Below, piece after piece: positions 35,640 through 46,345 of a DNA stretch of 64,000 bases. The position numbers and the translations under genes were made by a program. Numbering within the stretch: position 1 is the first letter of the stretch; every line of letters starts with the position of its first letter. Location of the stretch: positions 4,880,001 to 4,944,000 of the forward strand of contig JACCIC010000001.1 of the NCBI GenBank assembly GCA_018907035.1, written 5' to 3'. This DNA is from Sycobia sp. Sy_11 (taxonomy: Eukaryota > Arthropoda > Insecta > Hymenoptera > Epichrysomallidae). The notes beneath the pieces were generated by a model. The model was given only the letters and a program-made list of their open reading frames with translations, did not search any database and was not told the origin of the DNA.

Positions 35640-36163
35640 CAGCAGGTGCGCGCGTCGGCAAACCGCGCGGTTGATATGGAGGGGACGCCGGTCCGGATAA
35701 TGCCCCGCGCGCGATAAAGAGGGGGATTGGAGGGTGAGGGAGCCGGGCCCCGCGCGCGCGCGCATTATACGCGGTCATTCACGAACGCACGCCCGCGCGC
35801 GCGTGGCCGGTCGGTCGGTCCGAGCTTCCCTTTTCCTCGGCCCCACTCCCGCCACCCTCGTTGAGCCCTTTATCTACTCGTTGCCGCGGTGCGCTTATAG
35901 GTGCGTCTCCGCTGCGACGGGGAGGGGGGCCCGTTCGCATTCTAAACCCGTGGAGCGGGTACATGCGAGCGCGCGCGCGCGCGCGCGTCGCCGCCGGGCA
36001 GCGCGCTAATCCGCGATTTATCCGAGCGCGTTGGTCCCGCGATCTTCCCGGAGCGCGTGGGGCGGACACGCGCGCGCGCGCGCGGGCCTCACTATCTGTC
36101 CGACTGGGCGGGGGTGCGCAAGTACGTCGAGGTGACGAGGATATAGGTGCGTAATCTGTGACA
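35640..36163 (+). promoter_or_regulatory. CpG island / promoter and 5'UTR of the signal-peptide gene
   Basis: The most GC- and CpG-rich stretch of the window, with three (CG)n runs (35750-35763, 35966-35988, 36068-36085) able to form Z-DNA. It abuts the MITE cluster on the left and the coding exon on the right, so promoter plus 5' leader is the natural reading. Open frames across it on both strands come from GC-rich composition (Arg/Ala runs). An AG|GTGCGT donor-like site at 36145-36146 might serve an alternative leader exon. No TATA box is assigned. Confidence 0.55.
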
Positions 36164-36260
36164 ATGTTATCCGTAGCCGGGATCTGCCTTTCGTTACTGC
36201 TGCTGCAGGTGTCCTTGGGTATGACTAGAGTGCAAGGAAAGCCCCAACAGATCAAACCAG
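36164..36260 (+). CDS. first coding exon of a secreted or membrane protein (signal peptide)
   Basis: ATG at 36164 is preceded in frame by TAA (36152-36154) and has A at -3. The 32 codons begin MLSVAGICLSLLLLQVSLG, a textbook signal peptide: short N-region, Leu-rich core, small residues before a likely cleavage site. TRVQGKPQQIKP follows. The exon stops in phase 1 at CCAG|GCAAGTGA, a strong match to the GC-AG class of donors; reading through would meet TGA two codons later, so splicing is required for a longer protein. It follows a CpG island, as a first exon should. The protein enters the secretory pathway, but 32 residues are too few to name it. No further exon is recognised to the right edge, which implies a first intron of more than 27 kb. 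Confidence 0.6.
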
Positions 36261-36269
36261 GCAAGTGAT
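36261..36269 (+). other. putative GC-AG type 5' splice site
   Basis: CAG|GCAAGTGA: all consensus positions except the C in place of T at intron +2. GC donors usually need such a strong surrounding match. The nearest GT (AA|GTGATA at 36265) is much weaker and would put TGA-free but different codons at the junction. Confidence 0.5.
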
Positions 36270-36603
36270 AATATAAAATGAAATAACGTATTTTATTTGA
36301 GAGGAGCGACTGAGCCGTAGAGCCGCTACAAATGTTTTTAGATTTATTGAACCAATTAATTCATTACAAACTCGAAATTCATTTATTATTATTGTGGATA
36401 TACTCACGCTAAAAATCTCGTAAATTATGTTATTAATTTGATATTAGGTTTGCATGTATTTTTTCCATTACAAGTAATTGTAATTAATTATTACACATTT
36501 TTCAATATTCAGATGTATTAAATAAATGAAACATTGTTCAATAGTAAGAACAATACAAAAAATTTTAAGTTTTCTCTGTAAAATTAATGTACCTTGTAAT
36601 CGA

Positions 36604-36611
<8 letters not shown>

Positions 36612-36672
<61 letters not shown>
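36612..36672. repeat. (TA)n microsatellite
   Basis: Pure TA dinucleotides. Confidence 0.97.
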
Positions 36673-36675
<3 letters not shown>

Positions 36676-37614
36676 GTAACATAATATTCCCATAGGCGTA
36701 TTAAAGAAATTTTAGAGCCTTGAGATTAGCTATATGATACTCTAGAAATTGTCGTATGTGCTATTCAAAATAAAGGTGAATGTACTCAAATAAAATCTGT
36801 AATCCGCAGTAGAAAGACTGCTTTGATAGTATATTAATTAAATTTTTCAAATGATACTACGAGATAACATTATAAGTGTCAAGTTTTAATTGAAAGAATA
36901 AGACAATATGGGAACGCATTAAAGGTGCTATTATTTGAAAAAGAAACCTTAAACAAAATAAGTCAAACATTCTTGAAACTTTTTAAACTCTACTAAATGA
37001 AACAATATCCGTACTTGTATAGGCAACTTTTGGTAACGTCTGTCGGCTTTTGATGATGTTTGGCAGCATTGACGAACGTATGATTAGTAAAGCTTTATAA
37101 TGCTTAGAAACGAAGCAGTAATTATTTACTCAGTATTTTACAAATTCGAGAAGTTGACAGATTGTACGATAACCCCAAAGTTACCAAAATTTCTTAAAAG
37201 ATATTTTCGTGTATAACTTAAACATCAATAATGTTTTATAACAAATTTTTCTCCTCGATAGAAAAATCAATAAGAAACATGCAGAGTTATATTTTTTCAT
37301 CGGTGAAAATTTACAATTATATAAATTTAGCAAACTTTTATTTTATATCTTTACAGAGTTTGAGTTCTTCAAAGTAGATTTGAAAAATAAAATCAAAAGA
37401 CTATTTTATACTTTTAAATTAAATAAGGCACAATAATAACAACAAGTATAATAAATATTCATATTTATAATCGTTAAGTAAAACTTTAAATATGTGACAT
37501 TTCTTTTTTAATATTGTAAACATTAAATTATGATTTTATCACAATTTTTATCACTCTCCTGATGTAAAATATTATGTAAAAATACCCGTGTAGAAATTCA
37601 TTCTCGAATTTAAC

Positions 37615-37965
37615 AACAAGTAAATGAAAAAAGATAAGAGAATCTGAATAGATTACAGGTAGAAAAACTAACCATTTCCTTAATTCTCCTACTTGGAAGA
37701 TTCCAACTAGAAAATACATATTTCTTCCTGACAACAGTAAAAGTTCAGGAAATCTGAATTGAACCGAGAAAGTAATAATTAATATAAGAGCATTATAAGA
37801 TAATCTGTTATAAGTTAAGATTAAAAGATAATAAGGGAAATCTTACTGGGATCTGGCAAGTATTACCTACATAAGGAAATCATCAGTAATGCCGACTAGG
37901 ATCTAACCCGAACTAGGAATACGTTGAGTATAATTCTACACGGGTAGTATGTAAGTTACAATATA
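37615..37965 (-). repeat. MITE-like dispersed repeat, copy A
   Basis: Collinear, in reverse orientation, with 52030-52420: AACTAACCATTTCCTTAATT, GGAAATCTGAATTGAACCGA, GAGAAAGTAATAATTAATAT and GGGAAATCTTACTGGGAT all have close counterparts there. The right edge CTACACGGG resembles the ends of copy B, suggesting terminal repeats of the type CCCGTGTAGAA. No coding capacity. Confidence 0.75.
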
Positions 37966-39269
37966 GTTTATTTGTAAGTCATTTTATAAGATAAATAATT
38001 AATTCCAACACTTCTATTGAATATATACTATATTAATAATTAGAATGGATACATATTATAGAAGGAACGGAATTTTTTTAGTTTAAACCAATATTGGTAA
38101 TTTGAATATATTATAGGTGCTGTTGCTATCGGAGGAAAGCAAAACTAACAAGGGCGAACTGGCATTAAGATCGCATCTATTCATTATATAGTATATTTAA
38201 TGCGCAAACTACAAAAATTCCAACCAGTTCTATACCGCTCGAAATGAAAATTATAACTGACTGAAATTTCGACATCTAAATTTCAATTAAATTAAGCAAA
38301 TTTTGAAAATCCTTGTCAAAATTACTAATTACATTGATATAAAAATTATTTTATTACTCACAACGCGTGGCTATCATGGGTGACGGATTTGGTTCAGATC
38401 GAGTGAGTTAACTCTCATTACGTCCAAAATGAGCTCTGTAAAGTTTTAAGACAGTAACGCTCTTTTATTCACAACATATGGTTTTTCTATTACTGATAAT
38501 TACCCTGTAATTAAAATGAATATACTCTACAGTATGAAATGTATTCTATAAGAACCACTGCTTTCACGGTATTGGATTCGATGGAAAAATAACAATAGAA
38601 GCCAAAAAGCGCTGGTCAATGTATATTTGAAAGATATAGTTTCATAGCGATTTTTTATATTATAGTATTGTAGATTATGATGGAACTATAAGGCCGATGG
38701 AAATATTTATTACAGTTTGATCGTAATTTGAACATTGGCTAAGATTTCCACATTTTAATGGACGATTGTCTGTCTATGCTAAAGTACTAAAAGTGATTCT
38801 TCTATAAAAAATTTCATATTATACAGCATGTCTAATTTATTTATTGAGAAATACTGTACCTGTAATTAAGAACGTATTATATATCTTGGAAATGAAGAGT
38901 AAAAAAATTATTAATAAAATTTATTGAATAAACTCGATGAAATGCACTTTTACGATTTTTCATAATTAAAAGATTTTTAGTTTACTCAGAATCTACAATA
39001 TTTTATGTTAGTATTATCGCATATAAAATTGACATATAAATATATATAAAATAAATATAGTTAGAAATACACAAAAACTAAATTTATAATTGAATGAAAG
39101 TAATTTTTTGAAAATTAATAGAGAAAAATAGATCAAGAAGAGTTATTGTAAAAGTGACATCAATTTTACTTTTTTATATTTCTAAAGAATCAAAAAAAAA
39201 TTTGGGCTTTTAAATATTTATATTTAAGATAAAGCATTGGAAAAGTTTAATGGATACGAATAAAAGAAT
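37966..39269. other. AT-rich sequence, no gene seen
   Basis: Nothing recognised. At 38690-38725 a weak resemblance to the Penelope family A terminus (AAGGCCGATGGAAATATTTA) is noted. Confidence 0.5.
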
Positions 39270-39480
39270 AAAAATGTGGATGTAAATTGCGTGCTATTTT
39301 ATCAGTTCCTACCAATATTCCTGAATCGTTTCATCAATAACAGCACTCTAAAAAGAAACATTGGATTATGGATTATTCGCCTGCATTTGAGTCCTAATGG
39401 GAAATGCATTACTGGCATGCATTATCGGCTTGGATTGGCAGTAGAAATCATGAGATTGTCCTTTCTATATTAGTGCGCTT
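39270..39480. other. unique tract rich in homeodomain-like motifs, possible enhancer
   Basis: More complex than its surroundings, with repeated ATTATGGATTATTCG, TAATGG and ATGCATTA-type words and an inverted TGGCATGCATTATCGG. Conserved non-coding DNA is an inference from composition only. Confidence 0.3.
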
Positions 39481-39969
39481 TAACAACGAAGGTAGGGAGA
39501 GAAATGAAGATAGATGGAGGGAGGGAGGGAGGGCGAGAGAGAGGTAGGTAGAGATATAGAGAAAAAATGACCAGTGATGTATTGAGGATTTCTTGGATGG
39601 CTCGTAGGTTATCAATTAATGAGATGATTCACTTAATGTTTAAAGAATATTGAATCAAGCGTAATAAATGGTTTAGAAAATGGCTTTTATTAAATAATAA
39701 AATAAACGAAAGACTTTGTTTCCAAAATTTTTCACGTAATATTAACATCGACACGTAAATATATACCATACAAGCATGATCAAAACATAAAATACAATAA
39801 TTTACTAAATCTATATGCCAGTTGCAACATGAACATAATAGGCTAGATAGAATTTCTATAGTTTCAATCAGTCATCCATACGTGCATAATTTACAATCAT
39901 TTTCAAATAATTGTGTACACTTCATTCGAGCAGTGCACATACACAGATTATTTTCGACATCCAAACTCA

Positions 39970-40022
<53 letters not shown>

Positions 40023-40695
40023 ATACACATACAGAGGAACATATACACATTGCACATACGTCCCACATAGTTCACTCAACAAACATTATGCATAAACATA
40101 CGTATTTTACACGCACAAATTTAGCATGTATGTATTTAAACATACAGTCATACACATAAACGCATATATGTATACTTATTTTGCACACAAACGTTTCACA
40201 TTGTATTAGATTCTTACAATTATATTCTCGTTTGCTTTATACTCAACTATACACTTATCGTCACTTTCAAGATATTCTAGAATAAACACGCGCTGCTGGT
40301 TAGTTTGTCGTCCTCTCTTACTATTTCGATGTTTAATATAGTAACAGTATAGTCCAACTGTCAATCTGCTACGCTGTTTACTGCATATGATAAAATAATT
40401 AATGATCCCTTTTTGTTCGATGAAGTAACGCGTTATCGAGAAGACATTTTTATTTGGACCATTATATCAAACAGCGATGTTGATCAGCACATTATAGGTT
40501 TTCATAGACAGAATGTTCATACACAGTGCTTCTTGTTCACTGCAAATAACCTAGAAATTATTTTCTGTTATAGTACGGGAATAGATTATATGTGATGAAG
40601 TTTTTGTTTAAGAAAATTATCACTATTAATATAGATAATACATACCACATCAGGATACCGTACTCATTGCTTTCCCTTGGTATTAATGTATGCCT
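39481..40695. other. AT-rich sequence with microsatellites
   Basis: A GA/GGGA purine patch (39490-39556) and a (TA)n tract. Part of 40390-40695 could be downstream Copia sequence, but no motif is readable. Confidence 0.45.
39972..40019. repeat. (TA)n microsatellite
   Basis: Pure TA dinucleotides; responsible for several Ile/Tyr-repeat open frames here. Confidence 0.97.
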
Positions 40696-41247
40696 TCAAT
40701 TGAACCCAATTATTCTGTTGCAAGTACATACGGAACGGCTATTCTCTTTGCCCATTGGACATTTTCTGCATTTCTGTATATTATTAATATTCGCTCTATG
40801 TTCCTGATTCGACCTTATCGTGTTATTTACCGATAATCCCTGCATGCGCTGGGTAAGCTTCGGAACTCTATCTTTCTGATTGACAATATTTGTTATATTA
40901 ATCAAAGTATTTGGATTGTAATGCTTCAGCGTAGCCTGCTTCGCGTTAACTCCACTGTTGCCGTACAAGAATTCTAACTTCGTCCACATTTCGGCCGGTG
41001 TATTACAATTGACAAGATTGGCATGAAGGCTTGTATCCACGGTGTTGAGAATAATGAGAGCAGCTTTCGCCGATCTCTTCTCCCACGTTTTCAACTCGAT
41101 CACTTTCGATTCGTCGGGCCGCTTTGCTGAGCCATTAACAAAACCGAATAATTCCTTTGCTTTCAGGGCAATTACTATACCGAACTTCCATGTGACATAG
41201 TTCTTACCGTCAAGCTTTGTAAGATTTTTAATATCAAGATCGGCCAT
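40696..41247 (-). pseudogene. Ty1/Copia retrotransposon gag, truncated
   Basis: Frame of 183 residues from ATG 41247: LTKLDGKNYVTWKFGIVIAL, then KTWEKRSAKAALIILNTVD and TPAEMWTKLEFLYGN. This is the characteristic N-terminal gag of Copia elements (the DUF4219/UBN2 type, with L-x-G-x-N-Y-x-x-W and W-x-x-L). Gag forms the particle that packages the RNA. After about residue 130 the match fades, and the expected zinc knuckle, protease, integrase and reverse transcriptase are absent, so the element is cut off shortly inside gag. A probable LTR lies upstream at the expected distance. Confidence 0.85.
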
Positions 41248-41381
41248 CGTACGTAATGAATTCCGAAATCTTTTTTGAAATCAAACGAAATAACTAATCA
41301 CTGTGTAGTATACCGCACACTAGCTTAGTACAAACTCGATAAGGCACTAGCGTCACTCTATATAATAGAAAAGTCTCAAAC

Positions 41382-41749
41382 TGTTACAATAATGTATCCT
41401 TAAATGAAGCACACAAGTCTTTTTAGGAGATTCGACTGACGATGTTGATCGGCTGAGGACACCAGTTCAACTGAAGAAATTTATACGATTTGAACCTTAT
41501 ACCTGCTTCTAGTTTCCGTTCCGGTCAGTGCAAGTTTCGACAGGGAAACTGCCGTTTCCGTTCAGGTTAATACGCGTTGCAGGAGAGACCATACTGCTCC
41601 ATATAGGCGAGAGCCGCTGCAGCGGCGAATCTTATAGAGCTAAATGCATTGTGATTCCGAGGCAGCCTTTTACCATAAATCTTCACTTCATAGAGAAGTA
41701 TTATAGATGTATAGATGCCATAATATATACTTAATACACCTATTCCTCA
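41382..41749 (-). repeat. probable 5' LTR of the Copia element
   Basis: On the minus strand it starts TGAGGAATAGG (41749) and ends ATTATTGTAACA (41382), i.e. TG...CA. It contains a TATA-like GGTATAAGG (41495-41503) with an initiator-like TCAGT (41470-41474) about 28 bases downstream, and the gag ATG follows some 135 bases after the end. No clear tRNA primer-binding site adjoins the end, and no second LTR exists here, so the limits are approximate. Confidence 0.45.
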
Positions 41750-42608
41750 GCCCCTAATGCATTCGCACTCCCATTTTTCACCTATACAGCTTATTCTCTC
41801 TTATACCTCTCGTTTTCTCGATCATTCCACCTTTATGCTATTTGTATAGAAACAGATGACTGACAATACAGCTTAAATACGAATGGTTATATTATTGCTA
41901 TTGACGTGAATTGGCCAAATTTCCCGTACGATTATCTGAATTGATTGTACACGGCGCTTTTTTATATATGAAGCATTCAATCAAGTTGAAAATAAATCCT
42001 TCCATTTTCAAATTAAAAAATAACATATCATTGGTTTTTCACCTTTGTACATTTCGTTCCGTGAAAAATAAATATATTTTTTAAATTCAGTATTTGAAAT
42101 TTGTTTCGTTATGCTTTATTTTAATAATTAATTAAACTTCGTTAGATAATAAATAAAACCATTTACTATTATTTAATTATTATTTTAATTTAAATTCACA
42201 CTTAACTAATACATTTATACAAATGGAAATACTTTATTGTATTTTATTTGGACTTTTATATTTGAAAATGAAATTAAATAATTGGAAAAAAAATAATCAT
42301 CAATTAGTCCTTTTTAATATCTGAAAAAAATTGATCAATCATTACTCTAAAAATAATTTTATTTTGTACTGGTAAATTTGATGGTAAATATATAATTAAG
42401 AACTTTTAATGTGAGAAGAACTTTTTTTTGAGTTTTTTAACATAATTTTATATGTTTTTAATTTAAACCTTGAAGCTACTATGTTTAACAAACCGCATAC
42501 AGAGTAATCATTTCTTACTATAGAAAATATGAACTAACCATATACTAGCTATGGTTAATTCACAGAGTTAATTTTTTTTATCATATAATTAAAAAAAAAT
42601 TATTTTTA
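41750..42608. other. AT-rich sequence, no gene seen
   Basis: Nothing recognised. Confidence 0.6.
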
Positions 42609-42756
42609 TATATGTATATAAATATAATTCTTTCGATCAGGTTCGGGCTGATAAAAAACTCAAAGTGTTTTTATTTGATAACGTTGTGAAATAAAAACAC
42701 TTTGAGTCTTTTATTAGTCCGAACCTCATCGAAATAATTATATTTATATACATATA
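42609..42756. repeat. 148-bp near-perfect palindrome of two Penelope family B ends
   Basis: Arms 42609-42676 and 42689-42756 are reverse complements at 63 of 68 positions, around a 12-base loop (GATAACGTTGTG). Each arm carries the family B terminus seen at 15370-15437: AAATAAAAACACTTTGAGT, TTATTAGTCCGAACC, TCGAAATAATTATATTTATA. No coding sequence lies between them. Confidence 0.9.
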
Positions 42757-43913
42757 TACACGAACCCGAAAACAAAATTATCTATTTATTATCAAATTAT
42801 TCTTATGTTAGGTTATAAAATAATTCAACTGAATATAACGAAGAAAAAATGTACACGGTTCCCGTATCGACTTTTCTATCGTTATTCAAAAAATATCATC
42901 ATTAAATTCGACCTTATTCTCGTAATGACGAAAAAATTAAATCTTTATAAAGTAGACATAGAATTTATTACTATTTCGGGTATCTAATATTTTAATAATA
43001 TACTATTTATTTTTATTCTCACAGTTCACTCTTATAAATAACAACGATGTTCAATTTATGAAGCATAAAAATAATAAAAATAAGATTTAAAATGTGTGAA
43101 AGTATAACATTCTATAAATTTAGTAATTCAAATTCCACCTCAAATTCCGTTCTATTACTGTAACATTTAATAGAAAAGATACATTCCACATATTTTTCAG
43201 CTCATTATAAAATCAATAATGGCAATATGGTTAAAATAAATGTTACTTAACTGATTTTCCTTTGGTTTAATTCAAATACAAGTAGATGAAGTATTTTCAT
43301 AAAGCCACGAAATAAAAAAAGTTACTTCGTCCATCCAGGGAGAATTCTAAAAAAAAGAACTTTAAGTCGTAAGAAATATCTCAAATAACATGGCGATAGA
43401 ATAAAATTTTAGTTTCATTTCAATGTGATTTTTTCGGATTTCGCGTCATATCGTGTCAAAAAAAAATTAACAATAATTGATTATTTGAATAAAGGAAACC
43501 TAGCATTTTTATATAGTTATATACTTTCTAGCTTGTAATTTGAATGCGTATCCTCTATACTTTATCGATTTATTAGTTATTAGCCGTGTCAACTTTCAGA
43601 AAAATATTTCACAATGAAGGATTTTATTATTGTGAAAATATATATTTCTTGACATATTTTAAATTTACTAAATATTTTTATTAAATTTAAATAGTTTTAT
43701 TTTTACTACATTGAACTAAATAGTTTTATTTTTGGTGCATTGAAATATAATTTAAATAACGACTATATGTTCAGCAATGGAAAATTATATATAATTTATT
43801 TTCCAGTCAGACAATAGGCGAAACGTCAAATCTTCGAAAATTGACAGTTCATTTGAATTCCGTATTTCCACGAGAATTCCTCGTGAAATCCCGAGGTGAA
43901 ACTGGGATCGTGA

Positions 43914-43919
<6 letters not shown>
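42757..43919. other. AT-rich sequence, no gene seen
   Basis: Nothing recognised; 43805-43915 is slightly less AT-rich ahead of the GA repeat. Confidence 0.6.

Positions 43920-43965
<46 letters not shown>
43920..43965. repeat. (GA)n microsatellite
   Basis: Pure GA dinucleotides. Confidence 0.97.
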
Positions 43966-43967
<2 letters not shown>

Positions 43968-44107
43968 ATCTGAAAAAACGAAAAGCCGAGCTTACTTTAA
44001 ATCCAAATCAATTTCCTAGCAAACACCTGGGAAGATCAACCGCGATAACTCTGTTCCAAGAATTTGAATGAGAAGAATATTGAATGAGAAAAACGAAATG
44101 AGAGACA

Positions 44108-44112
<5 letters not shown>

Positions 44113-44170
<58 letters not shown>
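44113..44170. repeat. (GA)n microsatellite
   Basis: Pure GA dinucleotides, in the same orientation as the tract at 43920. Confidence 0.97.
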
Positions 44171-44172
<2 letters not shown>

Positions 44173-44598
44173 CACATCGACATTTTCCGCAAGTTAGGTG
44201 TATCGAGGTGCATTGTATACGCAGCCTCTGCAGGAAAAAGTGGTTACAGAGATGGTTACGCAATAAGGCCATCAGTGTATCCTGCCCCTATTGTATAGAC
44301 GTATAATATACTTTCCGAAGTCTTGCTCCGATGACAATGGATAAATATTTATATTTAAAAGCAGAAAAGCACGCCTCATCTTGTAGTGAATGGATCGATG
44401 ACCGTCTCAGATTATTCATTTTGGAATCAGACCACCCTTACTCAGCCTATACATATATATATATTTATTTATTTATTTTTAAATAGCACGAAATTTTTTG
44501 ATCTAGCGCGTATATATGCCATTTCTTATATCACGTGGTATATAAATAATCCACGCACACAGAAGGACCACCGCGATCATTCGCCAAAGTCTTGTTTG
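44171..44598. other. mixed-composition sequence, no gene seen
   Basis: No recognisable motif on either strand. Confidence 0.5.
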
Positions 44599-44653
44599 CG
44601 CGCGCGCGCGTGTGTGTGTGTGTGTCTGTGTGTGTGGGTGTGGGTGTGGGTGT
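44599..44653. repeat. (CG)n-(TG)n alternating purine-pyrimidine repeat
   Basis: A CG run passes directly into TG and TGGG units; a potential Z-DNA former. Confidence 0.95.
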
Positions 44654-44800
44654 TATCACGATTGTTGAAAGAAATCCTCTTTTTGCCGATTCTATATATC
44701 CTCGACCGCGTATAGAGGGAGATTTACGATGTCCTATACGCCTTATATGAGAAAACTGGAATTTCCGATGTATGTCCATCGTTTCAGCTCTTTTATTCTA

Positions 44801-44881
44801 TTATTATATATATAGTATATATATATATATAATGTTTGTTATATATATATTATATGTTTATATGTATATGTATATGTTATA

Positions 44882-44913
<32 letters not shown>

Positions 44914-44937
44914 TCTACTATTATTATATATATAGTA
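44801..44937. repeat. complex TA-rich repeat
   Basis: Interrupted TA runs; CTATTATTATATATATAGTA occurs near both ends, so the block may have grown by duplication. Confidence 0.85.
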
Positions 44938-46054
44938 AGTTGGCTAGTATTTTACGAAGAAAATACTAAATATTTACACGCTCAACATACTCTGAATTGC
45001 GAGAGTTCATTTTGAATTATTAGGGCTTATATTAATTATCGTTTTTTTTTTATTTATAGTACATACTACCATAACATTGAGAATATATTTTTAAATATAG
45101 AGAGATAATAGAATATGCTTACATTTAAAATTCTAACCTTGAACTTTAAAAGTGCATTCTGCATTGAAAAATTGAGAACGAAATCTATCGAACTATAAAT
45201 AAGACAATAATATATAATATATATAATTTAGCGTATACAGAAAAATCAAATTTATTGGTCGTGTATAAATGAAAACTTATTTGTCGAAGAATTTTCGTTT
45301 CTAGAAGAGGTGGACGCATCGAGGTGTAGAACTAAAGAATACTGTTGGATATATTGAATGTCCTCAGTTAATCTACAAACCTAATGATTTTCATTTCAGC
45401 ATTTCATAAGTTTTTATCCAGTAATCTGTGCAATTCGTCTGCAATAAGTTCAATGTAATATACATATCGACGTCCCTAAAGAAGTGATCAGGTTTGAACT
45501 TGTCCAACAAAGACCAGCGTATTCAAAACGTTTTATTTAAAACTAACACATTTCATATTATTACGCAGAAGATTATCACAATTCGTAATTTTGCGTACGT
45601 GCTTACACACGCACTCGAACGTATATATAATATGCGTGTGTGAATGTATGGACGCACGTGGTGCGTCTGGTGAGTCTATTCTTAACAAAAAATAAAAAAA
45701 AATGAGAACGGATGGATATTATATCTTGTAATACAAGAGTTATTGAAAAATACACTATAAGAATTTCTTATATTTAAAATTTAAGAATCCGCATTGGGTC
45801 TGTTGCTGCGAGTAGACTGTTGTATGACATGTGTGTGTATGGTGTGTGTTTCAACGTGCCGAGTATATATATATATATATATTGAAAAGGAAAAAGCCAA
45901 CGCAGACAAGACCAAGGATCTATACGGATTAAATAAAAGTATATATTAGGTATATGCGAACGATCCCCGAATTTATGGCTCTAAATGTAATGGGCGGACG
46001 ATAATAGCGCATTGCACGTTTGTAAAAGTATAGACCTAAAACTATTATATATAT
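44938..46054. other. AT-rich sequence, no gene seen
   Basis: No coding remnant; 45400-45540 is somewhat more complex but unassigned. Confidence 0.55.
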
Positions 46055-46345
46055 ACCTATATTGGATGGAAGCGAGCGTGAACCGGCGACGCGAGCCAAG
46101 CGCTCTCAGGTCGCCCCGGATGCGCACTTTCGACGTTAATTAACGCGACGTCGATGGAATAAACGGTGTGGAGGGGGGGAGGCGTGGCACACCCCTGCGC
46201 GGAGGAGGGGTAGAGGGGATATTCGGTGCTACATAGAACTGCGAACACGTCCGGTTCCTCTTCCTTTCGTTTGCTTTTTGCAAGCAGCTGATGAGTGCAA
46301 CGCGTACGGACATGTGAATTGCACTGCGAACACACCTTTATAGCC
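46055..46345. other. GC-rich unique island
   Basis: GC and CpG rise sharply (GGCGACGCGAGCCAAGCG near 46084). It contains the symmetric GACGTTAATTAACGCGACGTC around 46133-46152, with a TTAATTAA core typical of homeodomain sites. The minus-strand frame 46057-46335 has no domain. Regulatory DNA is the best guess. Confidence 0.35.

Larger units (their letters stand above)
36261..37614. other. AT-rich sequence, probable first intron
   Basis: Abrupt return to AT-rich DNA after the exon. Only a (TA)n tract stands out. Confidence 0.5.

Noticed and set aside
35779..36264. 161-codon open frame on the minus strand across the CpG island
   Set aside because: Arg/Ala-rich composition from (CG)n DNA, antisense to a better-supported exon; no domain.
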